A DNA stretch of 28,395 bases from CAZFMJ01 sp964520045 (GTDB lineage: Bacteria > Elusimicrobiota > Elusimicrobia > Elusimicrobiales > CAZFMJ01). This document shows positions 7,198 to 14,200 of this stretch, in pieces. Positions within the stretch are counted from its first letter, which is position 1. The number at the start of each line of letters is the position of its first letter. Under the pieces are notes generated by a model. The model searched no databases. It had not been told where the DNA came from and saw only the letters and a list, made by a program, of their open reading frames with translations. A program made the position numbers and the translations under genes. The stretch is from positions 1 to 28,395 of the forward strand of contig CAZFMJ010000034.1 in the NCBI GenBank assembly GCA_964520045.1. Reading direction: 5' to 3'.

Positions 7198-8633
7198 CAT
7201 CTGAGATTCGGCTGACGGGCCGCGGCCACTTCATCGACCCTTCGCACGGGAAGCGTATGCGGCGCCTTTTTTACATTATCCGGGTTTTCGCAGGATTCGC
7301 GGTATATGCGCTCCATGGCGGAAGCAAAATCATCCAGCGTCTGCTTTGACTCCGTCTCCGTAGGCTCGATCATAACGGCCTCCGGAACTATCAGCGGAAA
7401 ATAGACGGTAGGCGCATAAAAGCCCATGTCCAAAAGACGCTTGGCCACATCCAAAGTGCGCACGCCGTTCATCTTTGAGGAATCCGGCTGAAGAACGCAT
7501 TCATGCATGCAATGATCATCGGCAAAAGCGGGATACATAGATTTAAGCAAAGCCTTAATATAATTGGCGTTTATCACCGCGTTTTTGGCTATTTCGGCGA
7601 AATCTCCGGCAGAATGCTGAAGAATATAGCAATACGCCCTTAAAAGCACGCCGGTATTGCCGAAAAAGGATTTGACCTTTCCGATGGAATCCGGATAATC
7701 ATGTTTAAGACGGAAAACTTCTTTGTCCTTTATTACGCGCGGAACCGGAAGAAAAGGTTCAAGATGCTTCTTTACGCCGACAGGCCCAGCTCCGGGCCCG
7801 CCGCCGCCGTGCGGCGTGGAAAAAGTCTTGTGCATGTTTAAGTGCATGATATCAACCCCGAAATCTCCGGGTTTGGCTATGCCGATAAGCGCATTGAAAT
7901 TGGCTCCGTCCATGTACAAAAGCGCGCCCGCTGCATGCACGGTTTCGGCTATTTCAAGTATGTCTTTCTCAAAAAGCCCCAGGGTATTTGGCACTGTCAG
8001 CATTACCATGGCGGTTTTTGAACTCAACGCCTTTTTAAGCGCAGTGATATCAACCCTTCCGCCAACCGCCGAGTTGATGCCGGACACTGAAAATCCGCCC
8101 ATGCCCGCCGTGGCTGGATTAGTGCCGTGGGCTGAATCGGGTATTATGATTTCAGTTCTGGCCGGATCTCCGCGTTTTAAGTAATACGCCCTCGCTATAA
8201 GAACGCCCGTAAACTCGCCGTGCGCCCCCGCCGCGGGCTGAAGGGTAAAAGCGTCCATCCCGCAGAGTTCTGAAAGGCTCCGCTCAAGCCGGTAAAGGAA
8301 CGCAAGTGTTCCCTGCACCGCTTCATCGGGACTCCATGGATGCGCGCCGGTAAATTCAGGCATGCCGGCGGCGTCTTCATACGCCCTGGGGTTGTATTTC
8401 ATCGTGCAGGAGCCCAGAGGATAAAAATGTGTGTCAAGAGAATGGTTAAGCCTCGACATGCAGGTAAAATGCCTTATCACGTCCAGCTCGGAAAGCTCAG
8501 GCAGTCCAGCCGGAGCATGCCGTAAAAACTTCGGCGCAAGACCGCAGGCGCGCCCCTGAGACCGGCTTTTGACTGGAAACCGTATGCATCTTCTTCCTGA
8601 AACCGATTTTTCTATGCTTAATTTTTGTTCCAT
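7194..8633 (-). CDS. gcvPB: glycine dehydrogenase (decarboxylating), subunit 2 (P-protein C-terminal half)
   Basis: This 479-residue protein is the PLP-binding half of a two-subunit P-protein. With GcvPA it decarboxylates glycine and passes the aminomethyl group to lipoyl-GcvH. The PLP lysine lies in NMHKTFSTPHGGGGPG (about residue 268). RLNHSLDTHFYPLGSCTMKYNPR and PAAGAHGEFTG are classic P-protein motifs. Length is normal for this subunit. GGAGA is seven bases before the ATG. The final residues NLRW and the TAG come from the neighbouring heptamer array. It follows gcvPA at a 53-bp spacing containing part of a CCCAG repeat. Confidence 0.96.
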   Translation of the reverse strand: MEQKLSIEKSVSGRRCIRFPVKSRSQGRACGLAPKFLRHAPAGLPELSELDVIRHFTCMSRLNHSLDTHFYPLGSCTMKYNPRAYEDAAGMPEFTGAHPWSPDEAVQGTLAFLYRLERSLSELCGMDAFTLQPAAGAHGEFTGVLIARAYYLKRGDPARTEIIIPDSAHGTNPATAGMGGFSVSGINSAVGGRVDITALKKALSSKTAMVMLTVPNTLGLFEKDILEIAETVHAAGALLYMDGANFNALIGIAKPGDFGVDIMHLNMHKTFSTPHGGGGPGAGPVGVKKHLEPFLPVPRVIKDKEVFRLKHDYPDSIGKVKSFFGNTGVLLRAYCYILQHSAGDFAEIAKNAVINANYIKALLKSMYPAFADDHCMHECVLQPDSSKMNGVRTLDVAKRLLDMGFYAPTVYFPLIVPEAVMIEPTETESKQTLDDFASAMERIYRESCENPDNVKKAPHTLPVRRVDEVAAARQPNLRW

Positions 8634-8649
8634 CGCGTTGTCTCCAAAT

Positions 8650-8760
8650 AGTAAGCAACCAGTTTCCCAGTCACCCAGCCTCCCCGTTACCCAGCCACAG
8701 AATCACCGGATGCACGACTTGTTTCTTTAGTCTGGATGGTGACTTGGGCCGCTGGTGACT
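8650..8760. repeat. CCCAG/CCAGTCACC repeat invading the gcvPA 3' end
   Basis: CCCAG words recur (TTTCCCAGTCACCCAGCC, then TTACCCAGCC) and decay into related GTGACTGGTGACC words. From 8687 onward the repeat is inside gcvPA and encodes its last ~26 residues. Confidence 0.6.
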
Positions 8761-10102
8761 GGTGACCTCTCCGTCCGGCCGCCTTGCGGAGCGCGGATTC
8801 CAGTTTGGTTATATCCTCCGCGGTCTTTGTCTCAGTGGCGCAGACAAGCAGGCAGTCGTCCATGCCGGTAAACAGTTTTCCAAGCGGAACTCCAGCCAGC
8901 ACTCCTTCCTTAAGACAGCCGTCCGCCAGGAACTGCGCGTCTGAGGGACATTTAAGCGCGAATTCATTGTAAAAAGGCGCGTTATATTTGAGGGAAAATC
9001 CCGTCATGGCGGAAAGTCTTTCCGCGCAAAGATGTCCCATGCTGTAATTAAGCTCAGCCGCTTCCTTCACGCCCTCCGGCCCCAGCAGAGTAAGATACAC
9101 CGCCGCCGAAAGAGCGCAGAGGGCTTCGTTTGAGCATATATTTGAAGACGCCTTTTCTCTGCGTATGTGCTGTTCCCGCGCCTGAAGGGTAAGAACAAAC
9201 GCCCTCTTCCCGCCGGCATCCTTCGTTATGCCGGCCACCCTGCCCGGCATACTGCGCAGATATTCTTTCCTGCACGTAAAAATACCCAGATATGGTCCGC
9301 CGTAATTAAGCGGATTGCCGAGCCCCTGCCCTTCAGCCACCGCAAAATCAGCGCCGAAACTGCCCGGAGTCCTAAGCAGACCCAGGCTCAACGGGTCGGG
9401 AACCGCGATAAGCAGACCGCCTTTTGCTTTTGCTGCGGCTGAGACAGCCTCCATATCTTCAATGCAGCCGAAAAAATTAGGGGACGGCGCCACTACGCAG
9501 GCCGTATCAGGGCCGGCCGAACGCCTTAAATAATCGATATCGATAACGCCTTCAGGACACGGAATGTCCTCGAAAACACAGCCGGTTTTCGTCTTAAAAT
9601 AAGTATCCAGCACTTTGCGCCACTCGGGATTGAGAGCGCGGCTTAGCAGAACCTTTTTCCTTGAAGTTATTTTAAGCGCCGCGTTTACCGCTTCGGCCAG
9701 AGCGGTGGCGCCGTCGTACATGGAGGCATTGGAGCAGTCCATCTCAAAAAGCGAGCAGATAAGGCTCTGAAATTCGTATATCGCCTGCAGAGTGCCTTGG
9801 CTTGCCTCCGCCTGATAAGGCGTATAGGCGCTCAAAAATTCGCCTCTTGAAATTATGGAGCGCACCGCGGACGGTATAAAATGCTCATATGCTCCGCCTC
9901 CGGCGAAATTGACCGGCTTGATGTTTTTTGAAGCCAGCTCCTTCAAATGCCGGGCAAGTTCCATTTCCGTAAGAGCGCGCGGAAAATTATAATGCGGATT
10001 CCTCAAGCGCTGCGGAATCTGCTCCATAAGGGCGTCAACGGATGCGACGCCGATAACTTTAAGCATTTCCTCTTGTTCTTTTTTTGTGTTTGATATAAAC
10101 AT
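8687..10102 (-). CDS. gcvPA: glycine dehydrogenase (decarboxylating), subunit 1 (P-protein N-terminal half)
   Basis: This 471-residue protein is the N-terminal-half subunit of the split glycine decarboxylase. Its start MFISNTKKEQEEMLKVIGV matches the usual subunit-1 start. It shows YTPYQAEASQGTLQAIYEFQ, ASMYDGATALAEA, NPLNYGGPYLGIF and a conserved REQHIRREKASSNICSNEAL region. The core ends near ESALRKAAGRRG. The following ~26 residues (GHQSPAAQVT and on) are encoded by CCCAG-type repeat DNA and look like a non-native tail, making the protein slightly longer than usual. There is no convincing Shine-Dalgarno; the leader is array sequence ending CTTAATATT. Confidence 0.95.
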   Translation of the reverse strand: MFISNTKKEQEEMLKVIGVASVDALMEQIPQRLRNPHYNFPRALTEMELARHLKELASKNIKPVNFAGGGAYEHFIPSAVRSIISRGEFLSAYTPYQAEASQGTLQAIYEFQSLICSLFEMDCSNASMYDGATALAEAVNAALKITSRKKVLLSRALNPEWRKVLDTYFKTKTGCVFEDIPCPEGVIDIDYLRRSAGPDTACVVAPSPNFFGCIEDMEAVSAAAKAKGGLLIAVPDPLSLGLLRTPGSFGADFAVAEGQGLGNPLNYGGPYLGIFTCRKEYLRSMPGRVAGITKDAGGKRAFVLTLQAREQHIRREKASSNICSNEALCALSAAVYLTLLGPEGVKEAAELNYSMGHLCAERLSAMTGFSLKYNAPFYNEFALKCPSDAQFLADGCLKEGVLAGVPLGKLFTGMDDCLLVCATETKTAEDITKLESALRKAAGRRGHQSPAAQVTIQTKETSRASGDSVAG

Positions 10103-10345
10103 AATATTAAGAAAGGTAAACGGTAGATGGTAGACGGCCCATTCTTTCCATTAAAGTCATGAGAATGGGCCGCCCCAAACTCACTGCATTTAAGGATTGT
10201 TTGGAACGGTAGATGGCAAAGAAAAAACAAAGAATGAAAACAAAAAAAACTTTTTCTATTCACCATCTTTTTCTTTCCGTTTTATTTTTTGGGTTTCCCT
10301 TCTTTTATTTGCCGTCTACCTTCTACCCTCTACCGTCTTTCGTCT
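10103..10345. repeat. composite GGTAGAC array with one double-hairpin element, between gcvPA and gcvH
   Basis: The left arm (10114-10135) is GGTAAACGGTAGATGGTAGAC. A 72-bp double hairpin follows directly at 10136-10207, then more array words. An A-rich centre and a right arm (10310-10340) with TCTACC units reach to the gcvH stop. No separate gene is seen here. Confidence 0.75.
10136..10207 (+). repeat. double-hairpin repeat element, copy in the gcv cluster
   Basis: Hairpin 1 pairs GGCCCATTC (10136-10144) with GAATGGGCC (10163-10171). Hairpin 2 pairs GCCCCAAAC (10172-10180) imperfectly with GTTTGGAAC near 10199-10207. It is nearly identical to the copy at 18833-18904, including the preceding GTAGAC junction. 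Confidence 0.8.
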
Positions 10346-10726
10346 TTATCTTTTTAGAAATTCCTGATACGCGGCGAAGTCCATAAGCGCCGAAACTTCA
10401 GCCGGATTGCTTATTTTTATCTTAAAAAACCATCCGTCTTCATGCGGCGATTTATTTACCAGCGACGGGTCGTTTTTCACCGCTTCATTTACCTGAACCG
10501 TTTCTCCGGACATGGGCGCGTAAAAATCAAAAGCGGCTTTTACCGATTCCACAACGGCGCACGGCTTGCCCTGCTCCACGGCCTTGCCGGTTTTAGGGAG
10601 CTCGACAAAAACAACATCTGTTATTTCATGCTGGGCATGATCCGAAAGTCCGGCTGTTCCGGTCTGGCCTTCAATGAATATCCATTCGTGGGTCTTAGTG
10701 TATCTGCACTCTTCCGGTTTAGGCAT
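10346..10726 (-). CDS. gcvH: glycine cleavage system H protein
   Basis: This 126-residue lipoyl carrier shuttles the aminomethyl group between the P, T and L proteins. The lipoylated lysine is K63 in VVESVKAAFDFYAP, within the usual ESVKA context. The N-terminal YTKTHEWI and the downstream GWFFKIK segment are typical. AAAGGAG seven bases before the ATG is among the best ribosome-binding sites in the cluster. The upstream array stops just before that site. It is a presumed substrate of the LplA encoded at 6278-7033. Confidence 0.97.
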   Translation of the reverse strand: MPKPEECRYTKTHEWIFIEGQTGTAGLSDHAQHEITDVVFVELPKTGKAVEQGKPCAVVESVKAAFDFYAPMSGETVQVNEAVKNDPSLVNKSPHEDGWFFKIKISNPAEVSALMDFAAYQEFLKR

Positions 10727-10749
10727 AAGAAAACTCCTTTAAATAAGAC

Positions 10750-10923
10750 GGTAGACGGGAAACGGTAGAAGGTAGACGGTTAAAGAAAATAAAAAAACAA
10801 ACCAACTACATTCTCCTGTTCTCTCTACCTCAATCCCATAATCTCGACTTTGTTTATTTCCACATTTACCGTTTTCAGTCTTTTTTTACCGTCTACCTTC
10901 TAGCCTCTCCCGTTTACCCTCTT
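10750..10923. repeat. GGTAGAC inverted array, copy 1 of a tandem-like pair
   Basis: This array (GGTAGACGGGAAACGG at its left edge, TCTACC/TTTACC units at its right) shares a gap-free, near-identical 139-bp core (10750-10888) with 11063-11201. The offset is 313 bp. The two copies flank the small gene at 10924-11052. Confidence 0.8.
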
Positions 10924-11052
10924 CTATTCTTCCGTCTCCCCTCTTCTTGAACGTTTTCTATCGTATACTTTCCTGCTTTTCACAACTCTGGTCGCAGGAT
11001 TAATTTTCCATATTTTTTTGACTTTAGGAATCTTGATAATTCTGCTTTTCAT
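10924..11052 (-). CDS. tiny basic protein, conserved-looking, function unknown
   Basis: This 42-residue, very basic product contains KIWKINPATRVVKSRKVYDRKRSRR. From memory, this resembles short 'KINPxTRV...SKKxYxRK' proteins annotated as hypothetical in many bacterial genomes. The reading frame continues upstream to an ATG at 11118, but those codons lie in array DNA, so the ATG at 11052 is preferred. The Shine-Dalgarno is weak (GGGTAATAAG). Support for a real gene comes from its position: it occupies exactly the non-repeat DNA left between two copies of the same intergenic array, and arrays elsewhere in this cluster sit only between genes. It might bind RNA or the ribosome because of its charge, but that is speculation. 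Confidence 0.55.
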   Translation of the reverse strand: MKSRIIKIPKVKKIWKINPATRVVKSRKVYDRKRSRRGETEE

Positions 11053-11060
11053 CTTATTAC

Positions 11061-11236
11061 CCGGTAGACGGGAAACGGTAGAAGGTGGACGGTTAAAGAA
11101 AACAAAAAAACAAACCAACTACATTCTCCTGTTCTCTCTACCTCAATCCCATAATCCCGATTTTATTTATTTCCACATTTACCGTTTTCAGTCTTTTTTT
11201 ACCATCTCCCATCTACCTTCTACCGTCTACCCTCTT
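11061..11236. repeat. GGTAGAC inverted array, copy 2, between gcvT and the tiny gene
   Basis: Nearly the same sequence as 10750-10923, with small substitutions (AGACTT versus CGATTT types). Its right edge (TCTACC CTCTTTT) touches the gcvT TAA at 11237. Confidence 0.8.
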
Positions 11237-12358
11237 TTAACTTTTATACGCCGAGCCCGTATAAAACGGCACTTTGGATATCTTTGCGGGCACGCGCCTT
11301 GAATGTATTTCAACCTCAACCGGTTCGCCTTCCTTAAGTTCCGCCGGCGTCATATATCCAACGCCTATGCCTTTAGCCAAAGTAGGAGAATACGTGGCGC
11401 TGCACAAAACTCCCAGCCTGCCTCCGTCTCTGCCGTACACCGCGCAGCCCGGTCTTGGAACACCGGCCTGCTCCAGAACTATTCCGGTAAGCCTCCTTCG
11501 CAGTCCTTCTTTTTTCTGCTTCAGCAAAACATTTTTCCCTATAAAATCGCCCTTGTCGAATTTGACCACCCATGAATAATTCGCCTCAAGAGAGGAATGT
11601 TCATCATCTACATCCTGGCCGTAGAGCAGATATCCGGCCTCAAGCCTCAGCGTGTCCCTGGCTCCCAGCCCGCACGGCGCGATTCCGTGGGGCCTGCTCC
11701 GCTCAACGATGTCGTTCCATATCATGGCGGTCACCGCCGACGGAGCCGTGACCTCAAAGCCGTCTTCTCCGGTATATCCCGTCCTTGTGATGAAGCAATC
11801 CTGGCCGAAAAGTTTTTTTACCGCGATGCCGAAACGGGGAAGGGTTGCGGCTTCCGGCGCTATGTCTTTCATGACCAGCGACGCTTTAGGCCCCTGAAAC
11901 GCCAGCATTCCGTAAAACTCGCTGGCATTGTCGACGCTGACCCTCATTCCCTCCGCCTGTTTTTTGAACCATTTATAATCTTTCTCCGTCGTCGCGGCAT
12001 TGACAATAACCAGATATCTGTCCGCCGCTATGCAAAAACCTATAATATCGTCCACAAGGCCGGCTCTTTCGTTAAGAAGGTGCGAATAAAGCCCCTTCCC
12101 TTTAACCGCCCTGCGGAAATCATTTGAGTTCGTCTTCTGGATAAGGTGAAACGCATCAGATCCGTTTATGAAAATCTGCCCCATGTGGGAGACGTCAAAA
12201 ATTCCGCAGGCATCGCGCACGGCCTTGTGCTCGCTTAATATGCCGCCGAACTGCATGGCAAGCTCCCAGCCGTGGAAATCCACCATTTTTCCGCCGGAAG
12301 CCGCGCAGACGTCATAAAGCGGAGTCCTTTTAGGAGCCGCTTGTGTTGCGTTTGACAT
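11237..12358 (-). CDS. gcvT: glycine cleavage system T protein (aminomethyltransferase)
   Basis: This 373-residue tetrahydrofolate-dependent enzyme releases ammonia from aminomethyl-GcvH and forms methylene-THF. The N-terminal RTPLYDVCAASGGKMVDFHGWELAMQ and the SHMGQI segment are diagnostic. GYTGEDGFEV (near residue 195) and GLGARDTLRLEAGY (near 230) are conserved GcvT motifs. The GcvT C-terminal barrel domain follows. Length is normal. AGGCGGG precedes the ATG. It heads the gcvT-gcvH-gcvPA-gcvPB series, with lpd upstream across a MITE-like palindrome. Confidence 0.97.
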   Translation of the reverse strand: MSNATQAAPKRTPLYDVCAASGGKMVDFHGWELAMQFGGILSEHKAVRDACGIFDVSHMGQIFINGSDAFHLIQKTNSNDFRRAVKGKGLYSHLLNERAGLVDDIIGFCIAADRYLVIVNAATTEKDYKWFKKQAEGMRVSVDNASEFYGMLAFQGPKASLVMKDIAPEAATLPRFGIAVKKLFGQDCFITRTGYTGEDGFEVTAPSAVTAMIWNDIVERSRPHGIAPCGLGARDTLRLEAGYLLYGQDVDDEHSSLEANYSWVVKFDKGDFIGKNVLLKQKKEGLRRRLTGIVLEQAGVPRPGCAVYGRDGGRLGVLCSATYSPTLAKGIGVGYMTPAELKEGEPVEVEIHSRRVPAKISKVPFYTGSAYKS

Positions 12359-12386
12359 TTGATTAACCCGCCTTTTTCAAACAACC

Positions 12387-12547
12387 GTAACTGCTCAACA
12401 TATCGAACGCAGATAACGCAGATGAGTATGATGAGCGCAGACAATTATAAACATGAGATCAGACACAAGTTTTTTGAACAAAAATCATGTTCAATCATAA
12501 AAAATCAGCGTTATCAGCGTTCTATGTTTTAATAGCAGGGCAGTTAC
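12387..12547. repeat. MITE-like imperfect palindrome between gcvT and lpd
   Basis: GTAACTGC (12387-12394) is mirrored by GCAGTTAC (12540-12547). Inside, GAACGCAGATAACGCAGAT (12405-12423) matches the reverse complement of 12504-12522 with two mismatches in 19. TATGAT-like words continue inward. Outside, CTTTTTCAAACAAC near 12372 is partly mirrored by GTTGTTCAAAAAG near 12586. No coding sequence is present. The rest of the gap from 12359 to 12597 shows no glycine riboswitch or clear promoter. Confidence 0.6.
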
Positions 12548-12597
12548 AAACAACCAATATAAATTTTATAGCAAAAAAAGGGGCAGTTGTTCAAAAA

Positions 12598-12757
12598 GGA
12601 GATGGGAGACGGAAAACGGTAGATGGTAGATGGAAAAGAAAAAACAAAAGATAAAAATAAAAAAACTTTTTTCATCCGCTATCTTTTTCCTTCATTTTTT
12701 CTGTTCTGTTTCCCCTCTTTTACTTACCGTCTACCATCTACCCTCTGCCGTCTACCC
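12598..12757. repeat. GGTAGAC inverted array supplying the lpd stop codon
   Basis: The left arm is GGAGATGGGAGACGG and onward. The right arm is ACCGTCTACCATCTACCCTC and runs into the coding end of lpd, whose last codons AGA GGG TAG are array units. The centre is A-rich then pyrimidine-rich, as in the other arrays. Confidence 0.75.
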
Positions 12758-14119
12758 TCTTAAAAGCGCTTCGCGGATGGTTTCAGAAAGCGTCGGATGG
12801 GCAAAGACAACTTTGGCTAAATCTTCCTTTTTCATGCGCGCTTTTATAGCCACCGAAAACACATGTATCATCTCCGCCGCCCTGCCGCCGGCTATCTGCG
12901 CGCCCAATATAACGCCGTCCTGCTCGGATGCCACTACCTGCACAAAACCTTCAGTCTCTTCATGCGTCAAGGCGCTGCCTGAGGACGCGAAGAACGCCCT
13001 GCTTGTCTTCACAGCGAGGCCCGCCTGCTCGGCCTGCCTGCGGTTTAATCCGATACTTGCCGCTTCGGGCCATGAATAAACGCATTTGGGGATAAACGCG
13101 TTATCATAAATTTCGTTTCCGCCCATGGCATTTGCCGCCGCCGTCTCTCCCTGAGCGGACGCGGCATGAGCCAGAAGGCACATGCCGTTTACATCGCCTA
13201 CGGCGAAAATATGGCCGATTTTTGTCCGCAGTCCGGAATCGGTGCTAATGCCTTTGCCCGTCCATTCAATTCCGGCCTTGTCAAGGCGCATTTGTTCCAA
13301 AAAAACCTTCCTGCCGGCTGCCGCTATCACAGCCTGAGCCCGTATCGTTTTGCCGTCGTCCAGAGTGATGATTTTTTCGGCGCCTTCGGCCTTAAAATCC
13401 ACGGCCTTGCGTCCCAGATGAAGCCTTATTCCCCTTTTTTGGAAGGAAGATTCAATTACCCTTGCGACAGCTTCGTCTTCTCCCGGCAAAACAGCCGGCA
13501 TCATCTCCACGATGTCGACGCTGCATCCCAGAGAATGAAAAAAACAGGATAATTCACAGCCCACTGCGCCGGCTCCGACCACCGCGAATGAAGAAGGCAG
13601 ACGCTCCATGTCAAAAACCCCGTCGGAATCAAGCACATGGCCGGCGGATGCGGCAAAAGGAGGAGGAAAAAAGGGATTGGCGCCCGCGGCGATTATAGCG
13701 CAGTCAAATTTTTCCTTTAAGACCTCCGCCTGCGTCTTTATTTCCGCTTCATGCGCCGAAACAAAAGCCGCCGTCCCGCGCAGAATGCGGATCTTTTTTG
13801 ACTCAAGCAGTCTTTTCAGAGAATCCCCTATCTTGGCTATAACCGCAGAGCGGCGCTCTTGTATTTTACGCCATGAAACCGACTTCAGCGCGCTGTCCGC
13901 AAGGCCGTTTGAATCCAGCAGCGATTCAAGAATTCCAAGCGAATGCATTCTATAGCCGGCGTCAAGATAAGATTTGGAAGGTATGCATCCGCGGTTTAAA
14001 CAAACGCCGCCGATTTCTTTATGTTCGGCAAGAACCACCTCGGCTCCGAGGGCGGCCGCTTTAAGCGCAGCCGCGCAGCCGCCCGGTCCCGCTCCTATGA
14101 TAAATATTTTTTTAGACAT
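12752..14119 (-). CDS. lpd: dihydrolipoyl dehydrogenase (L protein)
   Basis: This 455-residue FAD enzyme reoxidises dihydrolipoyl-GcvH with NAD+. The FAD-binding GAGPGG is at residues 9-14. The redox disulfide C40/C45 is in GGVCLNRGCIPSK. A second Rossmann motif (VVGAGAVGCELS) lies near residue 180. The catalytic histidine is in the C-terminal VFAHPTLSE. No good Shine-Dalgarno is visible; GGCTGAA-type repeats run up to about five bases from the ATG. The TAG stop lies inside the downstream heptamer array. It completes the glycine cleavage set, though it could also serve other 2-oxoacid dehydrogenases. Confidence 0.96.
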   Translation of the reverse strand: MSKKIFIIGAGPGGCAAALKAAALGAEVVLAEHKEIGGVCLNRGCIPSKSYLDAGYRMHSLGILESLLDSNGLADSALKSVSWRKIQERRSAVIAKIGDSLKRLLESKKIRILRGTAAFVSAHEAEIKTQAEVLKEKFDCAIIAAGANPFFPPPFAASAGHVLDSDGVFDMERLPSSFAVVGAGAVGCELSCFFHSLGCSVDIVEMMPAVLPGEDEAVARVIESSFQKRGIRLHLGRKAVDFKAEGAEKIITLDDGKTIRAQAVIAAAGRKVFLEQMRLDKAGIEWTGKGISTDSGLRTKIGHIFAVGDVNGMCLLAHAASAQGETAAANAMGGNEIYDNAFIPKCVYSWPEAASIGLNRRQAEQAGLAVKTSRAFFASSGSALTHEETEGFVQVVASEQDGVILGAQIAGGRAAEMIHVFSVAIKARMKKEDLAKVVFAHPTLSETIREALLRG

Positions 14120-14123
14120 AGTG

Positions 14124-14200
14124 TTAGGCTATTAGCCTGAAGGCTGTTAGTCTGAAGGTACAAATAAGAGACTATTAGTCTTCAGCCTTCAGTCTTCAGC
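14124..14200. repeat. GGCTGAA heptamer inverted array between lpd and the AsmA-like gene
   Basis: The left arm (GGCTATTAGCCTGAAGGCTG and on) is mirrored by the right arm (GACTATTAGTCTTCAGCC and on). The right arm overlaps the last codons and TGA of the AsmA-like gene, so AED-stop is read from repeat sequence. Confidence 0.75.

Noticed and set aside
10924..11118. longer start for the tiny basic protein
   Set aside because: The extra 22 codons are heptamer-array DNA; the ATG at 11052 leaves only unique sequence.
11597..12127. 176-codon plus-strand open frame
   Set aside because: It lies wholly antisense to gcvT, whose motifs are intact; the translation resembles no protein and is basic and irregular.
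12359..12597. possible glycine riboswitch upstream of gcvT
   Set aside because: None of the conserved tandem aptamer words were seen; the symmetry is better explained as a MITE-like palindrome.
5876..12757. heptamer arrays as a CRISPR array
   Set aside because: The period is 7 bp with no unique ~30-bp spacers, arms are inverted, and no cas gene is present.
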